DNA of 64,000 nucleotides from Brooklawnia sp937867175. GTDB taxonomy: Bacteria; Actinomycetota; Actinomycetes; Propionibacteriales; Propionibacteriaceae. Both the position numbers and the translations under genes were made by a program. This document shows positions 17,429 through 26,683 of the stretch, one piece after another (within the stretch, counting starts at the first letter, position 1; each line of letters starts with the position of its first letter). The stretch is taken from assembly GCA_036821905.1 (NCBI GenBank), contig DAISIR010000010.1:1-64000 (forward strand), read 5' to 3'. The notes under the pieces were generated by a model. That model searched no databases and was not told the DNA's origin. It saw nothing but the letters and a program-made list of their open reading frames with translations.

Positions 17429-18625
17429 TCAGTTGTCGCTCAGCAACTCGACCGACTGACGTGCCATCGCCAGCTCTTCATTGGTCGGAACCACCAGCAC
17501 CTGCACCTTCGAATCGGGGGTCGAGATGGTCCGAGGCTGCTTGCTGCGCACCTTGTTGGCTTCTTCATCAAGCTCGACGCCGAAGACCTTCAGCCGCGCG
17601 CAGACCTCGGAACGCACCTCGGGGGAGTTCTCGCCGACACCGGCGGTGAAGGTGATTGTGTCGAGGTGGCCGAGCAGCGCCGCGTAGCCACCGATGTAGA
17701 AGACCAGCCGATGCACGTAGATGTCCATGCCGAGCCGCGCGCGGGGGTCGCCGGCCTCGATTGCCGACTCCACATCGCGCATGTCTGTGTGGCCGGTTAG
17801 GCCGAGCATGCCCGAGCGTTTGTTGAGCTCGTTGTCGATCTCGGAGATGGTCCAGCCCAGCTCGCGGTGCAGGTAACCGACGATGCCGGCGTCGATGTCA
17901 CCGGTGCGGGTGCCCATCACCAGGCCCGGCAGCGGCGTGAGACCCATCGAGGTCTCGATCGGGCGCCCGGAGTCGATTGCAGAGATGGACGCCCCGTTGC
18001 CGAGGTGGCAAACGATCTGTTTGAGGTCGCCCCGGCCAACCAGCTTGCTGACCTGCTGGCTGACGTATTGATGGGAGGTACCGTGGAAGCCGTACTTGCG
18101 GATCTTGGTGCGCCCGGCGGTGCCGATGTCCATCGCATAGGTGTAGGCCTCGGCCGGCAGGTTCACGAAGAAGGCGGTGTCGAAGATGGCGATGTGCGGT
18201 ACGTCCGGCAGCAGCTTGCGGGCAGCCTGGATGCCGGCGATAGCCGGCGGGTTGTGCAGCGGAGCCAGCGGCGACAATTCGCGTAACGTTTTGACCACCT
18301 GATTGTCGATGCGGGTGGGCGCGGCGAACCTGTCGCCGCCGTGCACGGTGCGGTGGGCGACCGCGAACGTCGCGGTCAGGTCGGGGCCGTGGTCACGGAA
18401 GAGCTGGAAGACGGTGCCGAGCGCGGTCTCGTGGTCGGGCAGTTCCTGGTCGACGTGGAACTCGCCCTGTTCGTCTGCCAGGACTTCATGGTCGATGGTG
18501 CCCACGGTCCCGGTGGCGATGCGTTGGACAAGCCCCTTGGCAAGCAACTCCTCGTTCTCGGCGTCGATCATCTGGTACTTGATGGAGCTGGACCCACAAT
18601 TGAGGACGAGGATCGGCTTGGACAT
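17429..18625 (-). CDS. ackA: Acetate kinase
   Basis: Cytosolic kinase interconverting acetyl phosphate plus ADP with acetate plus ATP, the energy-yielding step of acetate fermentation. Of normal length (398 residues), it shows the ASKHA phosphate motif NCGSSSIKY at the start, HRTVHGG, FDTAFF, YGFHGTSHQYV, HLGNGASI and FTAGVGENSPEVR. GGGAG-like sequence (GGGAGC) lies about 10 nt before the ATG. Its usual partner pta is not adjacent but lies some 10 kb away on the same strand, with the sugar-uptake operon in between. The promoter must lie in the 180 bp shared with the divergent protein kinase. Confidence 0.97.
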   Translation of the reverse strand: MSKPILVLNCGSSSIKYQMIDAENEELLAKGLVQRIATGTVGTIDHEVLADEQGEFHVDQELPDHETALGTVFQLFRDHGPDLTATFAVAHRTVHGGDRFAAPTRIDNQVVKTLRELSPLAPLHNPPAIAGIQAARKLLPDVPHIAIFDTAFFVNLPAEAYTYAMDIGTAGRTKIRKYGFHGTSHQYVSQQVSKLVGRGDLKQIVCHLGNGASISAIDSGRPIETSMGLTPLPGLVMGTRTGDIDAGIVGYLHRELGWTISEIDNELNKRSGMLGLTGHTDMRDVESAIEAGDPRARLGMDIYVHRLVFYIGGYAALLGHLDTITFTAGVGENSPEVRSEVCARLKVFGVELDEEANKVRSKQPRTISTPDSKVQVLVVPTNEELAMARQSVELLSDN

Positions 18626-18808
18626 CTTTGGAATGCTCCCTGGCTATGGCGGTGTGATGCAAAACAGACTATCGCCGAAGCCAGTTGGACGTCGTTTCGG
18701 GGTTGATTCAGGGGTCGAGGTGAGGCAACCCCGACGGATACCGGGAACGACCCCAGTTAGGCTGGCCAGGTCATGCCTTGGCAAGCCCGATGCAGATGGA
18801 GGTGGCGC

Positions 18809-21556
18809 ATGGGGGTGAAGGGCCTTCAGCCGAGCTATCCCGTCCAGCCCGGACGCGACGGGCGCACCCGAGTCGAGGACACTCGCCTTGAGGGCACCAA
18901 GGTCGAGGGCACGCGCATTCAGGGTTCGTCCGACGTGGTTCCCACTGTGCTGCTGACCGGTCGCCCAAGCGAGGCGGCTGACCGTGAGCCGACCGTGGTG
19001 TTGAGCACACTGAGGCGTGTCAATGACATCGACGCAACCACTCACCGGCGGACCAGCGTTGACAGCACGGGGGTCACCGTGGTGCAGCGCCGCCCCGATG
19101 ACGAGGCCATGCCGCCTCGGCTACGCACCAACCTGCCAGATGAGTTGTTGCGCCGCTACCAGCCGCTGTACGACCTGAAGGTGTGCGGCGGCCAAGCCGA
19201 CCTGGTGCGCTGCATCAGAAAATCCGACGGCGCCGACGTGGTTGTCAAGCTCTACAAGTCGGCTGCGCAGCTCGACCGTGAGGTGCTGGGCCGGCTCTAC
19301 CGGGCCGACCCCCGGCATGTGGTCCGCCTGCTCGAGCACGGAGAGACCGAGGGCGAGCCTTGGGAGGTGCAGGAGTTCTGCCGAAACGGCAACCTGGCCG
19401 AGTACCGGCTGCAACAGGGGGGACGGCTGCGCCCCGCGCTCTGTCTGGAGGCGCTGCGGCAGCTCACTGCAGCGATCGCTCACGTGCACGCTCTGGGCAT
19501 CACCCACCGTGATCTCAAACCCGCGAACATCTTGGTGCGCGACGTGCACCCCCGGCTCGACCTGGTGCTGACCGACTTCGGGGTGGCCGCCGACCAGGTC
19601 AGCACGGTGCTGATGCAGACGGTGGCCGCGTCCTGGCCGTGGGCTGCGCCCGAAGTGCACACCAAGGGCCAGGTGGCCAGACCGATCGACTGGTGGGCGT
19701 TGGGGGCGATCATGTACCAGTTGGTCGCCGGTCGCCACCTGCTGGCGGCTTCGGACGGCACCATGCCGTCCGACAAGGAGCAACGCGCCATCATCGTGGA
19801 CGGCCGGTATACCACCGAGGCCATTGAGGACCGCCGCTGGCGGAACCTGGTGGACGGCCTGCTCGCCTACCAACCTGCCGACCGGTGGGGTGAACAACAG
19901 GTGCGCGATTGGCTGGCAGGCCAGGACCCGCCCGTGGTCCGGACGGTGCCGCTTGCGTCACTGCGCCGTGCGCCCGAACAGCGACCGGTCGGCTTGGTCG
20001 TCAACGGTCACCGGGTGGCCACGGGACGCGAACTGGTTGCGGCACTGCGGGGCGACTGGGACGAGATCGCGCGATACCTCGGCGGTGATTTCGATCCGCA
20101 GCTGGTGGCTTGGCTGCGTGGCCTGCCCGAAGGCTCCGGCGCTCTGCGGGCCATGCAGCTGGAGGACAGCGTCGGTGCCCGCTGGGTGCGGCTGCAAGGG
20201 GCGCTCGACCCGCAGGCCCCGCTCGACTACCGAGGCCGCGGTCTCGACCGTCAAGCCTTGGACGCGACCATCGGTTCGGCCCGGCACTGGCGTCCGGGGG
20301 CCACCGGTGAGGAAGCGAGCGCCCACGACTGGCTGATGCAGGCCCGATACGACCGGATCCTGCGTGCCGCAGCCGCCGTCCGGGAGGGTACCGACGCCGA
20401 CCGACTCGCCAGGGCCGACCAGGCATTGCATCGGTGGTGGCTGCAGACCTACGAGGTCTGGGGGCGCTTCGGCGCCGGGAAGCTGCGGCAATTGATCGAG
20501 GCGAACGACCAGGCGAAACTCGCCGAAAGCTACGCAGTCGCATTGGGCCAGACCGACGGCCGCGAGACTCTGCGGGCAGCGGCGGCTGTCGCCGAGCAGG
20601 CGCCGACCGGGCAGCTGGCGTGGGCTGACCGGCTGGTAGATCAGGTGATCAGCGCCACCGGCGAACAGCGCGGCCTGGTGGTGGCGGCCGAACCGCTGGT
20701 CGCCGAGGTGAGCCGCAGCACCGCTGCGCTGGCGCGCCGCGAACAGGACGACCGCAAGGCGTGGGCCCGCCAGCAGCGGCAGGCGCGCCGGCGCGTCCGG
20801 GCCGGCCGGCTGCGGCGCCAGTTGTGGGGACGCGCAGCCCTCAGCCTTGGTTACGCGCTGCTGTGCGCCGCACTGGTTGCCATCCCTGGTGCCGGGGTGG
20901 CCGCCGGACTGCAGGTCGGGGTAGTCGTCCTCGGGGTCTGCGCGGTCTCGCTGCTGCCGGCCTGCGCGGTCGACTGGTTCACCGACGACCCACGCGGTGG
21001 CCTGCGGCGGTTGGGTGCCAGTGTCGGAATCGCCGCCGGTGCGAGCGTCTGGGCCCAGACGCTGCTGTCCGGGACGCCCATCACGGCTGCCCAGTGCGCC
21101 GTACTACCGGCCGCCCTCGGTGCGGGTTGGGCCATCGGTGGGTTGGCGCACGCGCTGCTGGAACGTGGCGTGGCCAGCCACCCGCCGACTCGACCAGACC
21201 CGGTGCTCGGTTTGGTTCGGGGGACCGGTTGGCTGGTGGCGCTCGGGGTGACCAGCGGGGTCAGCGCGCTGGTCTGGCATGCCGGCGGGGACGCGCTGGC
21301 AGGCCCCTATCTCCAGTTGGTGGTGCAGGCGGCACCTTGGACCATCGACCCGTTCGGATTGGCCGGCCAGCCCGTGCTGGTCGGGGCCCTGTCCGTCGTC
21401 GCGGTCGGGTTGCAGACCGCTGCCGTGCGACTCGGCCGGCTCCGGCGTCCGCTGGGCCTTGTCGCGGTGGCGCTGGCTTCGTTGCTGTCGGTGGTGATCG
21501 TGCTGGGCTATCCGGCGAACCTGGTGATCGGGCTGCTCACCGCGGCGCTGGGCTGA
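18809..21556 (+). CDS. Membrane-anchored serine/threonine protein kinase
   Basis: A 915-residue kinase. A disordered N-terminal region holds four five-residue repeats of type [GD]T[RK][VLI][EQ] near residues 19-38. The kinase domain covers about 115-400: a degenerate glycine loop (CGGQADLV), VVVKLYK with Lys147, HRDLKPAN (Asp235), LTDFGVAA (256-258) and WAAPEVH. A helical domain (about 420-670) then leads to 7-8 hydrophobic segments at the C-terminus, so the kinase faces the cytosol and is tethered at its tail, unlike PknB types with a single central helix. I start at the ATG preceded by GGAGGTGG; an upstream ATG at 18773, 9 nt after a TAGGCT box, would add 12 residues. It is divergent from ackA. 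Its substrates are unknown. Confidence 0.85.
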   Translation: MGVKGLQPSYPVQPGRDGRTRVEDTRLEGTKVEGTRIQGSSDVVPTVLLTGRPSEAADREPTVVLSTLRRVNDIDATTHRRTSVDSTGVTVVQRRPDDEAMPPRLRTNLPDELLRRYQPLYDLKVCGGQADLVRCIRKSDGADVVVKLYKSAAQLDREVLGRLYRADPRHVVRLLEHGETEGEPWEVQEFCRNGNLAEYRLQQGGRLRPALCLEALRQLTAAIAHVHALGITHRDLKPANILVRDVHPRLDLVLTDFGVAADQVSTVLMQTVAASWPWAAPEVHTKGQVARPIDWWALGAIMYQLVAGRHLLAASDGTMPSDKEQRAIIVDGRYTTEAIEDRRWRNLVDGLLAYQPADRWGEQQVRDWLAGQDPPVVRTVPLASLRRAPEQRPVGLVVNGHRVATGRELVAALRGDWDEIARYLGGDFDPQLVAWLRGLPEGSGALRAMQLEDSVGARWVRLQGALDPQAPLDYRGRGLDRQALDATIGSARHWRPGATGEEASAHDWLMQARYDRILRAAAAVREGTDADRLARADQALHRWWLQTYEVWGRFGAGKLRQLIEANDQAKLAESYAVALGQTDGRETLRAAAAVAEQAPTGQLAWADRLVDQVISATGEQRGLVVAAEPLVAEVSRSTAALARREQDDRKAWARQQRQARRRVRAGRLRRQLWGRAALSLGYALLCAALVAIPGAGVAAGLQVGVVVLGVCAVSLLPACAVDWFTDDPRGGLRRLGASVGIAAGASVWAQTLLSGTPITAAQCAVLPAALGAGWAIGGLAHALLERGVASHPPTRPDPVLGLVRGTGWLVALGVTSGVSALVWHAGGDALAGPYLQLVVQAAPWTIDPFGLAGQPVLVGALSVVAVGLQTAAVRLGRLRRPLGLVAVALASLLSVVIVLGYPANLVIGLLTAALG

Positions 21557-21571
21557 GGCCGAGCCTCAGCC
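21551..21571. terminator. Bidirectional hairpin at convergent stops
   Basis: A perfect 9-bp stem GGCTGAGGC / GCCTCAGCC closed by a CGA loop. It contains the TGA stop codons of both the kinase gene (plus strand) and the DUF624-like gene (minus strand). No T-run follows on either side, which is usual for high-GC genomes. Confidence 0.6.
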
Positions 21572-22228
21572 GTCCTCGTCCGGCCTGGTCTGGATGCCGA
21601 GCGGGACGTGCAGCAGCAGGACCACCAGGTAGGCCGACAGCCCGCAGCCGATGATCGCGAACCAGAGCAGCATGCGGGCGCCGATCTCGGCCGAGACCAA
21701 GCCGAGCAGCGGTGGGACCAGCACGACCAGCAGCGCCGCCAGCGATCTCGGCAGGTGTTTCAGGCCGGCCAGCAGGGCTGTCTGCAGCAGCGGGACGACT
21801 TCAGCCACGCCGATCGGCTCGTCCTGCAGTGCCCGGCGGGCCAGCAACGGCCAGAACCAGACACCGGCCAGCCCCAGCAGCAGCCCACCCAGCAAGACGA
21901 GGCCGCGTGTCACCGCGGCGGCCGCCGACGAGACAAGGCGACCGGCGACCACCCATTCCCAGGCCAGCAGGCCGGCCAGGCCGAGCCCGGCGAACCAGAC
22001 CAAGGTGGCGGGCAGAAACGCGCGTCCGAAGGCGGCCAGGAAGTCCCGGATGGGGCGCACGGCAACGCCGCTGACCATACGTAGGCAGACCAGCAGTCCG
22101 GCGACCAACGCGGCGCCACCGGTGACCACCGGCAGCCCCGTAACCACCATGGCCAGGTTCAACGCCACCAGGTCGATGGCCATCCCGAGGGCTTGGTAGA
22201 AGCGCGAATCTGAGGGCAAGCCCTTCAT
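21566..22228 (-). CDS. DUF624 (YesL-like) membrane protein
   Basis: A 220-residue membrane protein with about five hydrophobic segments. The opening FYQALGMAIDLVALNLA followed by TGLPVVTGGAALVAGL and FLAAFGRAFLPATLVW is the pattern of the DUF624/YesL family, small membrane proteins encoded with carbohydrate ABC transporters in Gram-positive bacteria. It is the last gene of the sugar-uptake operon and its start overlaps the lacI stop (ATGA). Its biochemical role is not known. Confidence 0.75.
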   Translation of the reverse strand: MKGLPSDSRFYQALGMAIDLVALNLAMVVTGLPVVTGGAALVAGLLVCLRMVSGVAVRPIRDFLAAFGRAFLPATLVWFAGLGLAGLLAWEWVVAGRLVSSAAAAVTRGLVLLGGLLLGLAGVWFWPLLARRALQDEPIGVAEVVPLLQTALLAGLKHLPRSLAALLVVLVPPLLGLVSAEIGARMLLWFAIIGCGLSAYLVVLLLHVPLGIQTRPDEDG

Positions 22229-23304
22229 CGCGTCCCTGCGAACTCGTCGGTGCGCGGCGCGCCGGCAGTGCCGCCCACCCGGAGTTCGCCTTTCAGCAAC
22301 TCCTGGCGGGCCGGGGCGCCGGCCATGTTGTCGAACAGGATCTGGCAGGTCAGCTCGGCGATCTGTCGCGCCGGCTGCACCAGGGTCGTCAACGTGGGGT
22401 GCACGTACAGGCCGACCGGGATGCCATCGAAACCGACGATGGACAGATCCTGCGGCACTCGCAGTCCGCGGTCCAGGGCGGCCTTCAGCGCGCCGATCGC
22501 GATCACGTCTGCCACGGCGAAGATTGCGGTGACATCGGGACGCTCGGCCAGCAACCGGGTCGTCAGCTGGTAGCCGTACTCGAAGTTGTACGGGCTGCGG
22601 CCGTCCAGGTCGAGTCCTCGCACCAGCCCGTCATCGCTCGCCAATCCGGCTTCCGACAAGGCAGCCTGATAGCCGCGGCGGCGCAGCATGCCGACCGAGG
22701 TGTCGCGCAGGCCAACCCCCAGCAGAGCGATCCGGCGGTGCCCCAAGCCGAGCAGGTGCTGCGTCGCCCGGCGGGACTCGGCGAAGTCGTCGACCGCCAC
22801 TGAGGAGTAGCTGGCGGGATCGACGCCCTCCAGCTGCCCGATGGTGGACAACACGAACGGCACCTGCAACCTGGCCAGATCGGCCGGCTGGTGGGTGAAG
22901 TTGCCGCCCAGGAAGATCAGGCCCGCCACCGCGTCCTCGTCGACGAGCTTTATCGCCTCATCGACCTCGTCGGCGTAGTGCGGCACCTCGATCACATTTA
23001 GTAGGTAGTCGCGTTCTCGCGCAGCGTTCTCCACCGTCTCCAGCATCTGCTGGAAGAACGGGTTGTCGATGCCCTTCATCATCAGCGCGATTGAGCGGGA
23101 ACTGGACAGCTTGAGGAGGCGGGCGTGCTGGTTCGGCCGGTAGCCGAGGCTCCGGGCGATTTCGCGGATGCGTTCCCGGGTTTCGCCGGAGACCCCCGGC
23201 TGGTCGTTGAGGGCGCGGGAGACCGAGACCACCCCGACGCCGGCAGCCTGCGCGACCTCCTTGATCGTCACGCGGCGCCCGGCGGTTGGTTCGGGCTCTG
23301 TCAT
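22225..23304 (-). CDS. LacI-family regulator of the alpha-glucan operon
   Basis: Sugar-responsive repressor of 359 residues. The N-terminal helix-turn-helix reads VTIKEVAQAAGVGVVSVSRAL with the hinge-helix region RPNQHARLLK. A periplasmic-binding-protein-like effector domain follows (about 70-345), with IGFDGIPVG-type and LTTLVQP strings near the end. The ATG has GGAGCG upstream and overlaps the malQ stop by four bases. It lies inside the operon it probably controls; the tandem GGAAACGNTTCC palindromes ahead of the binding-protein gene are the obvious target, which makes the circuit autoregulatory. The inducer is presumably a maltodextrin. Confidence 0.9.
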   Translation of the reverse strand: MTEPEPTAGRRVTIKEVAQAAGVGVVSVSRALNDQPGVSGETRERIREIARSLGYRPNQHARLLKLSSSRSIALMMKGIDNPFFQQMLETVENAARERDYLLNVIEVPHYADEVDEAIKLVDEDAVAGLIFLGGNFTHQPADLARLQVPFVLSTIGQLEGVDPASYSSVAVDDFAESRRATQHLLGLGHRRIALLGVGLRDTSVGMLRRRGYQAALSEAGLASDDGLVRGLDLDGRSPYNFEYGYQLTTRLLAERPDVTAIFAVADVIAIGALKAALDRGLRVPQDLSIVGFDGIPVGLYVHPTLTTLVQPARQIAELTCQILFDNMAGAPARQELLKGELRVGGTAGAPRTDEFAGTR

Positions 23305-24800
23305 GGGTCGCTCCGCTCCACCAGACTGGTCAGGCTGGCGATGCGGGAAACCAGATCTGGAGTGAAGGCATCGGTGGTCATCCGCCAAGTCCAGTTGCCC
23401 TGCGACGTCGATGGGGTGTTGATGCGGCCCTCGGCGCCCAGCCCCAGGTAGTCGGGCATCGGGACGATGCAGGTGTCGGCCACCGATCGCAACGCCTCAA
23501 CGATGAAATCCCAGTGGAGCTGGTCGGGTGGGGTCCACCAATTGTTGAGGTAGGTGTGGGCGCGCAACTGGTCGGCCGGCGACAGTGTCGCGAACCATTG
23601 CTGCAACGTCGGGTTGTCATGGGTCCCGGTGTAGACAACGGTGTCGCGGACGAAGTTGTGCGGCCAGTACTCGGCGCCCTCGCGCGAGTCGAAGGCGAAC
23701 TGGATGATCTGCATCCCCGGCAGGTGGGCGGAAGCCCGCAGCGTCCGCACTGCATCGGTCAGGTAACCGAGGTCTTCGGCTATCAGCGGCAAACCAGCCA
23801 ACTCGGCGCTTACGGTGTCGAGGAAGTCGCGGCCCGGCCCGGGTAGCCAGCGACCGAGGCTGGCGTCCGGGGCGCCGTACCGGATGGCGTAGTACGATTC
23901 CAGCCCGCGGAAGTGGTCCAGCCGCAAGACGTCGACCAAGGCGAACTGATGGCGCAGCCGTTCTATCCACCAGGCGAAGTGCTGGCGCTTGTGGACCTGC
24001 CAGTCGTAGAGCGGGTTGCCCCACAACTGTCCGGCCGCCGAGAAGCCGTCCGGCGGCACCCCGGACACTTCTCGAGGTAGCAGGTCGTCGTCGAGGTCGA
24101 ACAGTTCCGGATGGGCCCACGCATCGGCCGAATCCATTGCCACGTAGATCGGCAGATCGCCCAGCACCTGAACCCCGGCGTCGGTGGCGACCGCGTGCAG
24201 CCTGTGCCACTGCCGGTCGAACTGCCACTGCACCCAATGCTGGTAGGCCAGTTCATCGGCATACTGGTCGCGGAAACGGTCGAGCGCCTGCGGGTCGCGA
24301 CGACGCAGTGGCTCGGGCCACTGCGTCCACGCTTGCTCACCCTGAGCGCGCTTGATCGACATGAACAAGGCGAACTCATTCAGCCAGTTCGCCGCGGGCG
24401 CGGCGAAGGTCCGGTAGTCGGCCTCGCCGCTGAAGCCCGCGTCCCGGGAGTGGGCCAGACGCAGCGCGCGGTCGCGGGACGCGTGCAGCGCCCCGTAATC
24501 GACGCGCGTGGCGTCGGCACCCCAGTCGAACTCGAGCAACTCACCGCGGGTCAGTAGTCCCTGATCGACGAGCTGGTCGAGGTCGATGAAGTAGGGATTG
24601 CCGGCGAAGGTGGAGAAGCTTTGGTAGGGCGAGTCGCCGAAGCCGGTCGGCCCCAACGGCAGGATCTGCCAGATGGTCTGCCCGGCTTCGGCCAGTTGCT
24701 CGATGAACCGCTCGGCCTGGCGGGAGAAGCAGCCGATGCCCCACTCGCCCGGCAGCGAGAAGACCGGCATCAGCACCCCGGACCGCCTTTGAGCAGACAT
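23301..24800 (-). CDS. malQ: 4-alpha-glucanotransferase (amylomaltase)
   Basis: GH77 enzyme that shuffles alpha-1,4-glucan chains and releases glucose from maltodextrins in the cytosol. Its 499 residues match the usual length. The opening SLPGEWGIGCF with QILPLGPTGFGDSPYQ is typical. Catalytic regions are visible: the nucleophile Asp in LRLDHFRG, the acid/base Glu in LIAEDLGYL and the third carboxylate in YTGTHDNPT. It starts one base after the permease stop, and its end overlaps lacI. It identifies the operon's substrate as alpha-glucan. Confidence 0.95.
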   Translation of the reverse strand: MSAQRRSGVLMPVFSLPGEWGIGCFSRQAERFIEQLAEAGQTIWQILPLGPTGFGDSPYQSFSTFAGNPYFIDLDQLVDQGLLTRGELLEFDWGADATRVDYGALHASRDRALRLAHSRDAGFSGEADYRTFAAPAANWLNEFALFMSIKRAQGEQAWTQWPEPLRRRDPQALDRFRDQYADELAYQHWVQWQFDRQWHRLHAVATDAGVQVLGDLPIYVAMDSADAWAHPELFDLDDDLLPREVSGVPPDGFSAAGQLWGNPLYDWQVHKRQHFAWWIERLRHQFALVDVLRLDHFRGLESYYAIRYGAPDASLGRWLPGPGRDFLDTVSAELAGLPLIAEDLGYLTDAVRTLRASAHLPGMQIIQFAFDSREGAEYWPHNFVRDTVVYTGTHDNPTLQQWFATLSPADQLRAHTYLNNWWTPPDQLHWDFIVEALRSVADTCIVPMPDYLGLGAEGRINTPSTSQGNWTWRMTTDAFTPDLVSRIASLTSLVERSDP

Positions 24801-24801
24801 G

Positions 24802-25713
24802 TCAGCCCTTCACTGCGCCAGCGGCGACGCCCTCGATGATGTACTTCTGGCTGAACAGGTAGAACACCACGATCGGGATGATCGCCAACACCAGCATCGC
24901 CATCATCGCACCCATGTCGTTATCCCCGTAGGAGCCGGCCATCATCTGGATCGCCACCGGAATCGTCTTGTACGGAGTGGACAGGCCGATGACCAGGTAG
25001 GGCAGCAGGTAGTCGTTCCAGACCCACATGGTGTTCAGGATCGCCACCGTGATCGCCACCGGCTTCAGCATTGGGAAGACGATGTAGAAGTAGGTCTTCA
25101 GCGGGCCGCAGCCGTCGATCGTGGCTGCCTCCTCAATCTCCAGTGGGATCGACTTGACGAAACCCGAGAAGATGAAGACCGACAACCCGGCGCCGAAGCC
25201 CAGGTAGAGCACCATCATGCCCGCCGGGTTCGACAGCCCCAGCATGTCGGCGATCTTGATGGTCGGGAACATGACCGCCTGGAAGGGCACGATCATCGAG
25301 AAGACGAAGATCAGGTAGACCACGTTGGTCCACCTAGCTTTGATCCGGGTGATGTAGTACGCGGTCATCGCGGTGAAGAAGACGATCACGGTGACCGAGC
25401 CGATCGTGATGACGAACGACCAGCCCATCGCGTTGAAGAAGTTGGTGACCGCAAGCCCGCTGGTGTAGTTGGTCAGCCCGACGAAATAGTCTCCGATGGG
25501 CAGGGCGAACGGCGAACTGGAGATGAAGAAGCGGCCCTTGAAGGAGTTCATCAAGATGAAGAACAACGGGCCGACGAAGACCAGGGTCAGCAGCACCAAG
25601 ATCGTGTAGTTCATGATCTTCAGCGCCGAGATCCCCGAGCCGGACTGTCCGGCGTCCGACTTGACGGCAGCCGGGGTGGCGCTGGCTTGGGTGGCAAGGG
25701 ATTGCGTGCTCAC
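24802..25713 (-). CDS. Sugar ABC transporter permease (MalG type)
   Basis: Inner-membrane permease of 303 residues with six transmembrane segments after a Ser/Ala/Thr-rich cytoplasmic tail. The EAA loop that contacts the ATPase reads EEAATIDGCGPLKTYFYIVFP-like (only the core EAATIDG is diagnostic). The GTG start overlaps the stop of the partner permease (GTGA). It forms the membrane channel together with that partner. The longer open frame upstream is not real. No ATPase gene is in the operon. Confidence 0.9.
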   Translation of the reverse strand: MSTQSLATQASATPAAVKSDAGQSGSGISALKIMNYTILVLLTLVFVGPLFFILMNSFKGRFFISSSPFALPIGDYFVGLTNYTSGLAVTNFFNAMGWSFVITIGSVTVIVFFTAMTAYYITRIKARWTNVVYLIFVFSMIVPFQAVMFPTIKIADMLGLSNPAGMMVLYLGFGAGLSVFIFSGFVKSIPLEIEEAATIDGCGPLKTYFYIVFPMLKPVAITVAILNTMWVWNDYLLPYLVIGLSTPYKTIPVAIQMMAGSYGDNDMGAMMAMLVLAIIPIVVFYLFSQKYIIEGVAAGAVKG

Positions 25714-26555
25714 TGCTCGACCTCCTGACGACGAGTTACCCGGAGTTGGAAGAAGGCCACAACTGAGACCAGCAGGAAGAAGATCATGGCCTTTGCCTGG
25801 CCGACGCCCTCGACGCCGACCCGCAGGAAGAAGGTATCGACGATGTTGAGGGCCACCATCTCGGTCTCGCGCATCGGGGCGCCGTTGGTCAGTGCCAGGT
25901 TTGCGTCGTAGAGCTTGAATGAACTGCTCAAGGTGAGGAACAGGCAGATCGTGATCGACGGCATGATCATCGGGATCGTCACATTGCGCAGGGTCTGCCA
26001 CTTGCTGGCGCCGTCGATCGAGGCGGCCTCGATCAGTTCACCCGGCACGTTCTGCAGCCCGGCGATGTAGATGATCATCATGTAGCCGATCATCTGCCAG
26101 TTGAGCAGCAGGATCAGGCCGATGAAGCCGTACTTGGCGTTGCTGACCAGGGTGGTCTGGTACTGCACCAGGAAGGCGTTGATGATCGTCTGCCAGGTGT
26201 AGCCGAGGACGATGCCGCCGATCAGGTTCGGCATGAAGAAGATAGTGCGGAAGAAGTTCGTCCCGCGCAGCTTGCGGGTCAGCAGGTAGGCGATGGCGAA
26301 CGCGAACAGATTCACCGTCACCACCGAGACGGCGGTGACCAGGCTGGTGAATCCGAGCGCACTCCAGAAGCGCTCACGCGGGGCGAACGCCCTGATGTAG
26401 TTGTCCAGACCGACCCAGGTGGCGTCGGTCACCGTGGTGAACTGACAAAACGACAGATACAGCCCGACCAGGAACGGGACCGCGAAGGCGATGGCGAATG
26501 CGATCAGGGTGGGTCCGGCGAAGATGAGGCCAAGTTTTCGGAGTGATTTGAGCAT
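25710..26555 (-). CDS. Sugar ABC transporter permease (MalF type)
   Basis: Second permease subunit, 281 residues, six transmembrane segments. Family strings include LRTIFFMPN-like NFFRTIFFMPNLIGG and the EAA loop EAASIDGASKWQTLR. It lacks the large periplasmic P2 loop of enterobacterial MalF, like other Gram-positive carbohydrate permeases. A 15-bp hairpin lies between it and the binding-protein gene, which would reduce its transcript relative to the latter. Confidence 0.9.
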   Translation of the reverse strand: MLKSLRKLGLIFAGPTLIAFAIAFAVPFLVGLYLSFCQFTTVTDATWVGLDNYIRAFAPRERFWSALGFTSLVTAVSVVTVNLFAFAIAYLLTRKLRGTNFFRTIFFMPNLIGGIVLGYTWQTIINAFLVQYQTTLVSNAKYGFIGLILLLNWQMIGYMMIIYIAGLQNVPGELIEAASIDGASKWQTLRNVTIPMIMPSITICLFLTLSSSFKLYDANLALTNGAPMRETEMVALNIVDTFFLRVGVEGVGQAKAMIFFLLVSVVAFFQLRVTRRQEVEQ

Positions 26556-26609
26556 GGACTACTCGCTTCTTTGCGGGTTTGCGGATGAGGCTGGGCCGGT
26601 GCCGCCAAT

Positions 26610-26644
26610 GGGTGGGTCGGACGCGGGATGCGTCCGACCCACCC
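26610..26644 (-). terminator. Intercistronic hairpin between binding protein and permease
   Basis: A perfect 15-bp inverted repeat, GGGTGGGTCGGACGC and its complement, around a GGGAT loop. It lies in the 128-bp gap after the solute-binding protein stop and before the permease start. Such hairpins in ABC operons act as partial terminators or block 3' decay so that the binding protein is made in excess. Confidence 0.75.
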
Positions 26645-26683
26645 GGTCACGGCCGGTCGTGAGTGATCGGAGGGTCAGGCAGG

